Positions 32,401-42,594 of a stretch of DNA of 64,000 nucleotides are shown here, one piece after another; positions within the stretch are counted from its first letter, which is position 1, and every line of letters starts with the position of its first letter. The notes beneath the pieces are model-generated. The model had not been told where the DNA came from. It ran no database searches and worked only from the letters and a program-made list of their open reading frames with translations. The translations under genes and the position numbers were made by a program. The DNA comes from Lavandula angustifolia (lineage: Eukaryota; Streptophyta; Magnoliopsida; Lamiales; Lamiaceae): NCBI GenBank assembly GCA_028984105.1, contig CM054823.1, forward strand, positions 25,830,017 through 25,894,016, read 5' to 3'.

Positions 32401-34380
32401 ACCGAACCTCATTTCTTGCATATCTGCTCTAACCAACCCTAAAAAACAATTTTAAAATATATACAGTTAAACTTCGATAAAGTAATAACCTTGGGATCGG
32501 AAAAAAATATTCATTTAATGGGATTGTTACTTTATCGAACAATATTTTAGTGCACCGACCAATATCGGTGACCGAAAGAAATTATTATCTTATCGAGATT
32601 ATTACTTTATCGAGATTTAACCGTATATTCACTAATCATGCATTAAAATATCTTCGTATATATAAGTTCTATAGGCAATGGGTCCTGATGGAGCCATTCA
32701 TAGAGAAAAGTTAGTCAACACCTATTGCTAATGATGCCAAACTTTACTCTGTATCTCAATAAAGCAAGATTATAGACTTCCCATGTCTCAATTTAATATA
32801 GTGAGTGAACAAGAAGTCTAGGGGTAGGGGTAAATTCAGATCAAAAAGTTAAAAGTTAGTTTATATTAGTACTAATTAATTTAGATTTAATAGTCCTGCT
32901 TTTTAATATTCAATTAAACTTTGAAGGGGATCTATAATTAATATTGGCCTTAAAAATGTATAAGTACGAGCTATAAAGTTTTGTGAATACCACTTTTGTA
33001 CTTTTGTGTGTATCACATACCATAAGAGTATTAGCATGTATTAAATGTGGCCCTTTTTTTTAATGAGAAATATCGAAAAAAATGGCCTGTTATATTAGCT
33101 AAATCTAATATTTACTAAAATGAGGTTGATTATTTTCTTAATATTTATTATTTTTACAAAAAAAAATCATAATTATTCAGATCTATTTTTAGGTTGAATT
33201 TTCTTAAATTTTTCAACAAACAACATAACCAAAATAGAACTAGATATTTTTAAACTTTTTAAAAATATAATGAATTAAAACTAGACATTTAAAATATAAA
33301 TGAAGAAAATTGATAATATAAATATTTTCTAATATTCAAAATTATGATTTTTAAATTTTTTGTATTAATTTCATGGATCAAAATTGGACAAATTTGACCA
33401 TTTTTTAAAAATAAACTAAAAATGGATAATTTGTCAAATAACGAACTAAAATTGTACTCAGACACAACAAATTAAAAATGATTTTTTTTTTAAATGTTAC
33501 ATGTGTATATCTTTATGATGTATAATATATATAAGAGTATACAAACGTGTAATACAAATCGGTTTCAAACACACTACACTAAAAAAATTCTACTTAGAAA
33601 ATCTATTTTCCGAAACAAACAAAGTTTCTTGCGAACTGTAGATTTTTGGCTAACAAACAAAACTGGGCCCACATTAACAACTTTAAAACATGCGGAAACA
33701 CAATAATTAATTTTCCCCAACAAATAAAAAAAAAAACCCCAAAACGCTTGAAAATTGAAATGACGTAAAACAGTACCTGAATTTAATCTGCTTAAGATCA
33801 TTGCCTCCACGCGGCAGGGACAGGAAGGTAATTAGAACACCGGGTTCGACTTGAGCCACCCACTCCTTCGATTCGCTCTCTTCAACGAACACGACCGCGT
33901 CGACTCGCCGCCCGCTCGCCAACGCCGGCATCCCGTCGCTAGAAATCCCCTTCAGCTGCGCCGTTAGCTGCCTCCGCCCTGCAGACGAACTCGAGTTCGA
34001 TCCCGAGCTCCCCGTCCCCGCTCGCCGGTAAGACCGCCTGATTTTGTCCGAATGTGACTCGCCGCCGCCGTAGCTCCACCGCTGAATGGCGCATGGCGCG
34101 CACTGGCGGTAGGCACCCGACGCCTTCTGCGCCATATCCTTGATCTACAATAGAAATGCCTCAGTATGATGGGATCAAGCCGAGAAAAACCCTAAATCGA
34201 TCGAAATTAGAACAATTAATTGATGGAGATTAACGTCCAATAATTAATGACCTGAGTGGAGAGTATTTTGATGGCTTGTTTGGTCGGAGTAGAATTGCTG
34301 TTTGGCTTCTTCGGCGGCGATCGATCGACGGACGACGCGTCGGCGCTCGGTTGCTTCGAACGTGCAATGCATGTAAGCAT
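29492..34380 (-). CDS. BRX: BREVIS RADIX family protein, four exons
   Basis: Exons (minus, 5' to 3'): 34380-34252, 34144-33777, 30820-30485 and 29570-29492; phases agree, giving 303 aa. The protein starts MLTCIARSKQ, where Cys4 matches the palmitoylated cysteine of Arabidopsis BRX. KQAIKIL and IKDMAQKASGAYRQCAPC follow. There are two tandem BRX domains: residues about 137-192 (EWVAQVEPGVLITFLSLPRG..SREMFNKWQAQKWW) and 249-303 (EWVEEDEPGVYITIRALPHG..HARVWWEENRARI). Each domain is split by an intron at the same place, after KF or RF. BRX proteins act at the plasma membrane, controlling root protophloem differentiation and auxin efflux with PAX kinases. I start at the internal ATG 34380, which fits the family, rather than 34398. 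Introns hold MITEs and a SINE. It could be BRX or a BRX-like paralogue. Confidence 0.93.
29804..29949. mobile_element. Stowaway-type MITE in BRX intron 3
   Basis: CTCCTTCGTTCCATTGATGT and ATCAATGAGACGGGGGAG ends, TA-flanked. Confidence 0.75.
30947..31148 (+). mobile_element. tRNA-derived SINE with perfect target duplication (BRX intron 2)
   Basis: The element starts GTCCCCTTGGGATGGCATAG, has an A-box-like TGGCATAGCGG, a B-box GGTTCAATTCC preceded by GGTCATG, a unique body and a 16- to 17-base A tail. The 11-bp AGCCAAGACGT lies directly before it (30936-30946) and directly after the tail (31149-31159), so it was inserted by target-primed reverse transcription. It lies antisense to BRX. A related head is at 9185-9335. 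Confidence 0.9.
31465..31479. mobile_element. Single Stowaway end
   Basis: AGGGACGGAGGGAGTA with no convincing left partner nearby; the expected left end near 31195-31215 is degenerate. Confidence 0.4.
31604..31781. mobile_element. pogo/Emigrant-like MITE, copy 1 (BRX intron 2)
   Basis: TA-flanked, with ends CAGTTAAACATCGATAAAGT and complement of CTTTATCGAGATTTAATTG. The CAGTWAAACCTC-type end and TA duplication are those of pogo-derived Emigrant MITEs. Confidence 0.75.
32462..32625. mobile_element. pogo/Emigrant-like MITE, copy 2 (BRX intron 2)
   Basis: Ends CAGTTAAACTTCGATAAAGT and complement of CTTTATCGAGATTTAACCG, TA-flanked; internal CGGTGACCGAAAGAAATTAT is shared with the other copies. 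Confidence 0.75.
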
Positions 34381-34624
34381 TTTAATTTCTCTCCGCAAAT
34401 ATATATAAAATGAAAAACAAAATTTTCTTGTACTATCAAATCATTTATACATTGAAGGAGTAGAAGAATTCAAATTGGAGAAGTGAATGGTTTAGGATTG
34501 GAGGAGTGGATAAGTTGTGTTGATCAGACCGTATTAATGGCCTCCACCACGAAGATTCCTCCTGTTCATATTACTTACATATGTCTATACATCACAAAGC
34601 ATAACTCAAATAAGAGTTGGTCTC
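34381..34624. other. BRX upstream flank
   Basis: No gene seen. A TATATAT motif (about 34398-34408) lies close before the BRX start codon; too near to be a convincing TATA box. Confidence 0.35.
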
Positions 34625-34859
34625 CTGTGCATCCGGCTGCACCTGCAACCGGATGCAAATTAATTATTAATACATCGCATTTTGTAAAATAGCAGTGTCT
34701 TGTAGTGTAATTTGTAAAACTGCAGAGCCCTTGCCTCATTGCTCGAGTTTGAATCCCAATAGCGGCGCTTCACCTTTTTTTTTAAATAATTTATTACATT
34801 CAGCTTAATTAATATATTCATTTTAAAAAGAAAATAATACAATTGTTTAGACAAGTGAT

Positions 34860-35330
34860 ACAATTGTTAAGAATCAATTTATATTTTTTTTCAAATCAAT
34901 GTTTTTATTCATAATGTATTTTTTTAATAATATATTCATTTTAAAATAAGTGATTCTTTTGTTAAAAATAAGTGATATTTTAATTCATAATAAGCAATAT
35001 ATCCTTTTAGCAAGTACAATTGTTTAGAACCAATTTATATTTTTTTTTCAAATCAATGTTTTTTTCGTAATGTATTTTTTTAATAATATATTCAGTTTAA
35101 AATAAGTGATACTTTTGTTAAAAATAAGTGATATTTTAATTCATAATAAGTAATACATACTTTTAGCAAGTACAATTGTTTAGAACCAATTTATATTTTT
35201 TTTAAATCAAGGTTTTTTTTCATAATGTATTTTATTTTAATATTATACTCGGTTTAAAATAAGTGATACTTTTGTAAAAAATAAGTGATATTTTAATTCA
35301 TAATAAGTAATACGTACTTTTAGCAAGTGA
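34860..35330. repeat. Three tandem 156-bp units
   Basis: CAATTGTTTAGAACCAATTT starts units near 34861, 35017 and 35173 (period 156 bp), each continuing with AAATAAGTGATAYTTTTG. Confidence 0.8.
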
Positions 35331-35660
35331 TACTTTGGTCATAACAAATGATACATTGGTTAATAATAAGTGATACTTTTATTCAAATAAGTGATACTTT
35401 TATTCATATCAAGTGATACTCTTTTTAAGAAAGTGATACTTTATTCAAAATAAGTGATACTCTTATTCATAGCAAGTGATACTTTTATTCAAAATAAGTG
35501 ATACTCTTATTCACAGCAAGTGATACTTTGGTCATCACAATTAATACATTGGTTAATTACAAGTGATACTCGTAATCAAAACAAGTGATATATTCAGAAT
35601 AATTGATATTTTTTTCATGTAAAGTATACTTTTGTTAAGAACAAGTGATAATTTTATTCA
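35240..35660. repeat. AAGTGATAC short-period array
   Basis: AAGTGATAC recurs about every 18-24 bp, separated by TTTTATTCATA or TTTGGTCATCA variants, around 20 times in all. Period and spacers drift, as in a simple satellite. Confidence 0.85.
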
Positions 35661-35889
35661 TAATATGTGTATTATCTATACAATTATAAAATTGAAAAAA
35701 AATAAAAAAAAAATGTTGTATTTTCTTAACAAAAATAAATTTTAAGTACATATTAATATTCTTTATGCTATACATTATTTTTAAAAAAATAAGAAATTTA
35801 ATTTATTATTTTTCGTGTCATGTTATAATATAAAAATAAATATTTAATAATTAATGTAAAAAAAAACACAAAAGTTGTTGTTGGGCCTC

Positions 35890-36120
35890 GAAACGCAAGC
35901 ATTTTCAAACCCTTTTACTCGTGAAAATGTTACGGTATTTTTTTGTGTTTTTACTGTACCCATGTAGGGGAAGTATAAACCCTATTTTTTTCTCCGGTGA
36001 AAAATGGTTGCGTTCCTTTGGAACACTCGCATTTTGAAAGGGTTTGAAAAAGGCTAGCGTTCTTTCAGAACGCTAGTATTTCCAAACCCTTTTAATCGTG
36101 GAAATGGTACGGTATTTTTT
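35890..36120. repeat. Duplicated ~50-bp motif with central hairpin
   Basis: TTTTCAAACCCTTTTACTCG, then ATGTTACGGTATTTTT (about 35908-35943), recurs at about 36079-36118. Between them CTAGCGTTCT and AGAACGCTAG form a perfect 10-bp hairpin with a TTC loop. Confidence 0.75.
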
Positions 36121-36380
36121 CTGTGTTACCATACTTTTTTCTTAGGTGGAAAAGTGAGAGAAATGAGGTGAGTGTTTGAGTGTGTTAGTTGTGCAATTTT
36201 TCGATATTAAAATAAAATAAAAAAAATTAATAAATTGTTGCAACTATGTCTTGAACCCGCATCTGTCGGGTGAGAGCCCAATGGCCACACCAACTCTGCT
36301 ACCACAAAGTAAATGCAATATTACAGACTACAATGAATTTATATTTAAGTATCCGGTTGCGCATGCAACCGGATGCATTA

Positions 36381-37845
36381 AAGCTTTTGCCCTCAAATAA
36401 TATATCTTTAAAATATAATATTTTGATTTTTATTTGGTTTTTTCTGATATAGAAATAATGATGGATAGTTCGATACAAGAGGAGAGCACCTGTCTAATAA
36501 ATCCATGTCCAATTTGAATTAGAAAAAAATGCATTATTTCATTATTTATTTTATCTTCCCTATTTACGACTTTAGAATTAGTAAATTGATTAAATAAAAA
36601 TGATTTTTTTTTCAATCTTCTCATTTCAATCTTTAATTTTTTTAATTCAAAACTATATAATTTTGAATCGGACACTAATTGAATTGAAAATTATTAGACA
36701 AACGATCATCCCATTGGATACAGTGTTGAAAGTATTGATCAAATAAAAAAATACTATAGTTTCTTGACTTGGTGAAATTGGAATGGAAGAAAATTATTGA
36801 TATTTAAAAGAAGAGGGTAAATTTTAAAACTGGTTTGAATTGGCGACTTCAAGGCTCTTTGCCTTTGAAGTTTGGCCTACGCTTCATTGTATAATTGCTT
36901 GTAAATTTTACTTCTAAAATTGTACATAATCTCGTATTTTCTTATATATTTTTCAAGAATTTCTATTTTATAGATTTTGCCATTTTAATTCTTAACTATG
37001 AATCAACTCATACTTACAAACCACATAAAATGATACAATGCTAATAATGTACAGTTAAACCTCGATAAAGTATTAATAAAGTAATAATCTCGTTAAGATA
37101 ATAATTTCTTCCGATCTCGATATGGGTTAATGCACTAAAATAATATTCGATAAAATAATAACCTCGTTAAATGAATATTTTTTCTCGGTTCCAAGATTAT
37201 TACTTTATTAAGGTATAACTGTACAACAAGCTCAACTTTGAGAATTAACTGTGAAGACCCTTCATGACTCTTGAGGTCCTAGTCTCGAACCCATCGACTA
37301 TTGGAGAGCTGCTCAACCGTCGCATGTCGGTCGGCAGATGAACTAAGAATGACTCCCTTGCAGGCCTTCCCCAATCCCAAAATCCGTACGGTCAGCTCAA
37401 AACTAATACCGATAATATATAGGAATCCGACTTTATAGTTATAATAACAAATTAAAGTGAAGGTCGGCTCAATGTTTTAGGAAGCCTAAAACGCAACATT
37501 AAAATTTAGTATTTTGTTACATAAAAAGTTCAAACCCAAAATCTCTAAGATACATGAAAGTAGTGCCCTATCACTAAACTATGACTTTCAATCATATTTT
37601 TTATGCAAAATAAAAGTATATATAAAAATATAAGATCTTAACCCTCAAGATACGTGCACGATGGGATCTTCCTCTCGGCTGGGGCCTTAAAGCCGACCCC
37701 GAGATCTCATTCTCAGCTTATGTTGGTCGTACAAATATAACGGTAGTTTTTGTTTAAACGTAACGGTATTTCCGTATAAACGTGACATTATACCAACTTG
37801 ACTTCCGACTAGTCAAGTGACAAAAGTCTCTTTTCTTTTCCCAAC
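36381..37845. other. Intergenic with one pogo-like MITE
   Basis: AT-rich. It holds the MITE at 37050-37223 and a GC-richer segment at about 37250-37430 and 37640-37740 (ATCTTCCTCTCGGCTGGGG) that looks like repeat debris. No coding capacity recognised. Confidence 0.4.
37050..37223. mobile_element. pogo/Emigrant-like MITE, copy 3
   Basis: TA-flanked, ends CAGTTAAACCTCGATAAAGT and complement of TTTATTAAGGTATAACTG. Closest of the copies to the CAGTTAAACCTC consensus. Confidence 0.8.
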
Positions 37846-38578
37846 TAGGGGTGTACATGGGCGGTTTTGGGCGGGTGACAAACGGAACCGCAAACCACCC
37901 AAATGCTTGCGGTTTACAAAATTATCCAACCGCAACCGTCAAATATAAATAGAAAACCGCATGTTGGCGGGTTGAACGGTTGCGGACGGTTTATCGGGCG
38001 GTTTAGCGGGTTGATAAGTTTAAAAAAAAATAAATTCCTACACAGTTTAAACGATTATCAAAAGCAATAAATGATATTCTAAAAGTATTCCCAAAATATT
38101 TTAGGGTTTAGAAGCTGCGCTTGACTTGCTTTGGCCTTTGGGAATTGTTGTAGACTAGTAGTCGAGAATCTTCAGAAGAATTCACATATTGCATTTCTTT
38201 TTATTTTATGTGAATTTATTAGTCATTTTTTATTTTTTTTATTACAAGTAAATGGCTTTGGAAGTAATATTGATACACGTACTGCAGCTCAACTTTTTCA
38301 TATTAGTTATTACTATTTTAATATTGTTAATTTGACATAGTGAACTAATTAATAAAATTCAAGTTTTTAGATTAAAAGTGTTAATATAATTATATAAATA
38401 TGATATTATTGTAATTAAAATAAATATGCGGGTGGACGGTTTAAATGCGGGTTTTTTAATTCAAATCCGCAACCCACCCAATACTTTGCGGGTTGTAAAA
38501 ATTTAAACCGTTAATACGCATATAAAAATTTAAACCGCGCGGTTACGGGCGGTTTTGCGGTTTTTTTGTACACCCCTA
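37846..38578. mobile_element. Non-autonomous hAT element upstream of WAV2-like gene
   Basis: Ends TAGGGGTGTACATGGGCGG and complement TAGGGGTGTACA. Subterminal GCGGTTT/AAACCGC repeats occur at both ends. 8-bp flanks TTCCCAAC (37838-37845) and TTCTCAAC (38579-38586) differ by one base. TIR and 8-bp duplication are hAT hallmarks; no transposase frame is visible in 733 bp. Confidence 0.85.
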
Positions 38579-38781
38579 TTCTCAACAATGAAATCGGAAA
38601 TCCCTAAATTTAATAGATTGATTACGAAAAACAAAAGGAAATTCAAATTGCCTGCAGATGAATCAAAATCGACAAGCCCTCACTCTCATCAACAAGAAGC
38701 AAAATTCCGTTCCAGCTGCGGATCGATTGACTATCCATGCTACTCAATCAGATACCTTATTTAGAGAGATAAAGTAGAGAG

Positions 38782-38806
38782 GGAGAGAGAGAGAGAGAGA
38801 GAGAGA
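38782..38806. repeat. (GA)n microsatellite in leader of WAV2-like gene
   Basis: About twelve GA units ending 32 bp before the start codon at 38838, GA on the sense strand. Confidence 0.9.
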
Positions 38807-38837
38807 TCAAGGAGGGAGGAAGGGCGTGCGTCAATCC

Positions 38838-41800
38838 ATGGTGTCCTACGTGAGTGCTTTGTTCTATGGAGTTGGCGGAATCGTGGTGGCTGGCATGGCA
38901 ATGCTGGTAGCTTTTCAGGATAAGCTCGTCTACGTGCCCGTGCTTCCCGGCCTCACTAAATCCTACCCCATCACACCTGCCCGCCTCCGCCTCCTGTACG
39001 AAGACGTCTGGCTCACCTCATCCGACGGCGTCCGCCTCCACGCATGGTTCATCAAACTCTCACCCAATTGCAAAGGTTGTGTGTTTGTTTTTAGCTTCTT
39101 AGGTTTGATTTACTTTGCTTCAGTGACTACGAGTCGTGGTTTAAGTTCAATTATAGTGAATCTGGTTTGTTTGGTGATTATCCGACGCTGGATTGCTTAC
39201 GATATTTGGTAGATTGCGTAATACAAGGCTTTATACTCTACTTTGCTCAGTATGATGTTAGGCTCTTGTAAAATTAGGATGGTGCTCACTGATTTTGATT
39301 AAGAAGCGGAAATTACTAGGCTAGAGGTTATTCCTTTGAGTTGATTTTGTTTGAGATCGATGTTTACAATCTTGGAAGATTGAAAAACTTAGGGTTTCAG
39401 TAGATGTGCGTCTTTTCACTCTTTTGAATCTTCTTTTCATACTCTTCGGATCGTTCATCTCATGGATATAAATGTTGTAATGGCTATTAGCAAGTAAGTA
39501 GAGAGTGTGTTTAAATGATCGTGGTTCGAGTAATTACCATTTGGCTGGTATTGGGCTGGTTAGTGCTAGATGCTTATCGTTTTTATTTTTGTCTATTTAG
39601 TAATTTCTCTTGATTTTGGATTGATGGAATTCTGGAAATGGTTTTGATTGAGTGTGTTGTTTCACATAATCTTGAATGTGTTAGAGGGTGTTGCCAAGCA
39701 ATGAATGTCATAAAACAGTATATACATGTCTCTTTTTTTCCTTAGTGAGTTCCGTCAAAGTAAAAAAATAAAAAGAACGAAGAGATAGTACAGATATCAG
39801 ATGGTCCAAAAATAGCATAGTGTGTCGAGAGCACATACATCTAGATACAAACTATTTCACTACTCCACTCTTTTGTGCCTTCATATATCTGGCCTTGGTT
39901 TTTCTTGATTGGACATACTAATGCTTTCATGAGTTTTTCAGGCCCAACTATTCTCTTTTTCCAGGAAAATGCCGGAAGTATCTTTTTTCCATTGTTCTAT
40001 TGTGGTGCTATTGATTACATTACAGTCTCTTACTCGTAGATTAGTTCCAATGTCTACTTTCCTGATCAGGCAGGCATTGGGCATATGTTTTTTGGCCCTT
40101 GACTAGCTAATTATAGATATTGCTCATCGTCTTGAAATGGTTCGAATTATGTTACAGCGACTACAATGCAATGTCTTCATGCTTTCTTATAGAGGGTGAG
40201 CAGCTTTTTTCATAAATGCATACTGCTGCCTTAATTTGTTTTTCTTTTTATGTGTGCACTGTATCAAATTATATGTTTTTTAACACCAGACTATTAAATA
40301 AATGTATCTTCGTCTTCTTTAAATGCTTTGTTCCTTTTACTCACCTCTTCCTTTTGTGTTGCTTATCTAAATGAATTAACTCATTGTTCTGTCTTGGGGT
40401 TTCAGTTATGGAGCTAGTGATGGGTTCCCTTCGCAACATGGTATCACTATGGATGCTCAGGTTTACCTTCTCCCACCCCTGTTTTGTATGTAAACTTTTG
40501 TTTTCCATTGATTTTTGTAATATTTTTGCATGGGCTACATGACTAGATGCATTTTATTCTAATTCAACTATATTCCAATTCTGCAGGCTGCTCTGGAGCA
40601 TCTCGTTCAGAGGACCGATATTGATACTTCCAGAATTGTGGTCTTTGGGAGATCTCTTGGGGGAGCTGTTGGGGCTGTCCTTGCCAGAAACAATCCGGAT
40701 AAGGTAATATCACCATACAGACTGAGAAGCATTCTTCTTTGTTATCTTGCTTAGTTTTATCTCATTCTCTTGTGAGTGATTTCTCAAGGCTCAGTACCTT
40801 TCTTTTAGTTTGAACGAATGCTTTCTTATGTGTAATCTGCTGGTCAAATTTCTTTAAAAATTATGCTTACTGCTTAGCTGATATTATATTCAACTTTCAG
40901 TTCATTTTTATTCTTTTCTATCTTTTTGCAGCAAATATATTCACATAAAATTGTTATAAATTTGAAGAAGACCAATTGCAGCAAAACTAGGATATAAATT
41001 TAAGTGCAAAACTTGTCTTATGTTGGGTGAAGCTAATTGACAAGAACCAATACTTGTTCCCAGTAACTCTTGCTGTAGATTCTTACAAGTTCATCTAATT
41101 GGAAAAGGATTTAGATATAGGATAGTAACTTTCAAGTAAAACTCAAATTCACTATATGCACCCTTAGCTAATTGCATTCTTAAAGGAGCTAATCCAATTG
41201 ATCTTAGGAACCTCCTAGAGATCCTTCCTGTGACCATATTGAAAACTCCCTTGTTTAATTTTTTTATCCTCGCGACTTTTTATCCATATTATTGTCTAGT
41301 GGGAGGGTGCTAGATGTTTTTCATTTTTTCTAGTATTATATAGTCTTGCTCACCTTGCACTGAATCCAACTTCAGTAGTAATATTGTTTAGGTGATCTTG
41401 CTTGTTTCTGTCTTATCGAAGTTTACGGAAATCTACCAACATTTTCTCACAATGTTCTTGCTACCTCTGTTATCATAGGTATCTGCACTGATACTGGAAA
41501 ATACGTTTACATCCATCCTGGACATGGCTGGAGTTCTCTTACCGTTTCTGAAGTGGTTTATTGGAAAAAGTAGCTCCAAGGGTCCCAAAGTTCTTAACCG
41601 TCTTGTCCGTTCCCCATGGAGTACCATTGATGTTATTGGTGAGGTGAGCCAAGATGTTAATAGAGTATCTTACCTTGCACTTATTGTACTTGTCTGGTGC
41701 ATCTTGTAACTAGTATGCTGGAAATCAGTACCGCATGGATTAAAGGTTGAAGGCTCAGTCTCCCAGATGTCAATGTTCAGATATTAACTTCATGAAAATT

Positions 41801-42594
41801 GTGATGCTATCACATGAATGAAAGATATATGATCAATTCTGCACTTAATTTTGTCCGCCATCTATTAGTGTATATCTGAAAATGTAAGATTACTTTTAGG
41901 ATAATAATCCATTGGTGTGTTTCTTATGTGTCAAAAGTTATGTTCTGTAGTTCAAATTCAGATTTTCAGTCATTCAGGGTGCACGATATTGACATGAATT
42001 ATCACTTAACTTGTGCTTACTCTCTCTACTCGCAGTAAATTTAAGTCAGTGACCACCGTCGTCCAAGTTATCTACCAGTTCCTCAGATGGCCTCCCTTCT
42101 ACTAAAATGAAAATGAATAGATTTATGATAATTTCATAGTTTCTGAAGTCTGGCATAAGTTACAACGAATAATGCTGCTGTATCTGGGATTCATCTTTCC
42201 AAATAACATTCTTACAGTGGTTCTCTGTCATTCTACAGTGCTCTTTCTTTTGTACAGAGAGGTTTTGTTACAATTTCTCGAGGTTCTTAAATTGCAGGTC
42301 AAACAACCAATCCTCTTCCTCTCTGGACTACAAGATGAAATGGTTCCCCCATCTCATATGGAGATGCTATATGCTAAAGCAGCCACACGTAATGATCAAT
42401 GTTCATTTGTAGACTTCCCTACAGGCATGCATATGGATACATGGTTAGCTGGTGGCGATCGCTATTGGAGAACAATTCAAGAGTTCTTGGAGAAAACAGT
42501 TCCAGATAAGAACGATAGTGGCTCTTCGAGAGTGGGTAAGCTCGGCTTTCCTTTTTTGCTTCGATCTCCTGAATTCCTACGCGCTGCAGTATAG
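38838..42594 (+). CDS. WAV2: WAV2/bem46-type alpha/beta hydrolase, seven exons
   Basis: Exons 38838-39075, 39952-39977 with its 5' edge at 39942 (36 nt), 40117-40195, 40406-40460, 40587-40703, 41479-41643 and 42298-42594 keep phase, giving 328 aa. An N-terminal membrane anchor (about residues 5-27) precedes FQDKLVYVPVLPG. The hydrolase core has nucleophile Ser159 in GRSLGG, Asp243 in SGLQDEMVPP and His275 in GMHMDTW. Arabidopsis WAV2 is an ER/plasma-membrane protein that restrains root bending on tilted hard agar; its substrate is unknown. The C-terminus is about 20 residues longer than usual and ends PEFLRAAV. A GTAAG at 42535 could splice to a downstream exon instead, so the last ~20 residues are uncertain. 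Start is the family's MVSYVSAL. Confidence 0.92.

Larger units (their letters stand above)
34625..36380. mobile_element. Unclassified TIR element with tRNA-like boxes in its ends
   Basis: The left end carries GCATCCGGCTGC..GCAACCGGATGC (34629-34658) and the right end the inverted counterpart (about 36352-36380). About 100 bp inside, both ends contain a tRNA-like block: left AGTTTGAATCCC near 34747; right, on the minus strand, GGTAGCAGAGTTGG..GCGGGTTCAAGAC (about 36245-36302). The interior has a 156-bp triplication and an AAGTGATAC array, with no coding. It sits directly upstream of BRX. Origin unresolved. Confidence 0.6.

Noticed and set aside
34860..35660. CRISPR-like array of regularly spaced AAGTGATAC
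   Set aside because: Repeats are 9 bp, spacers are similar AT-rich phrases and the host is a plant; it is a decayed satellite.
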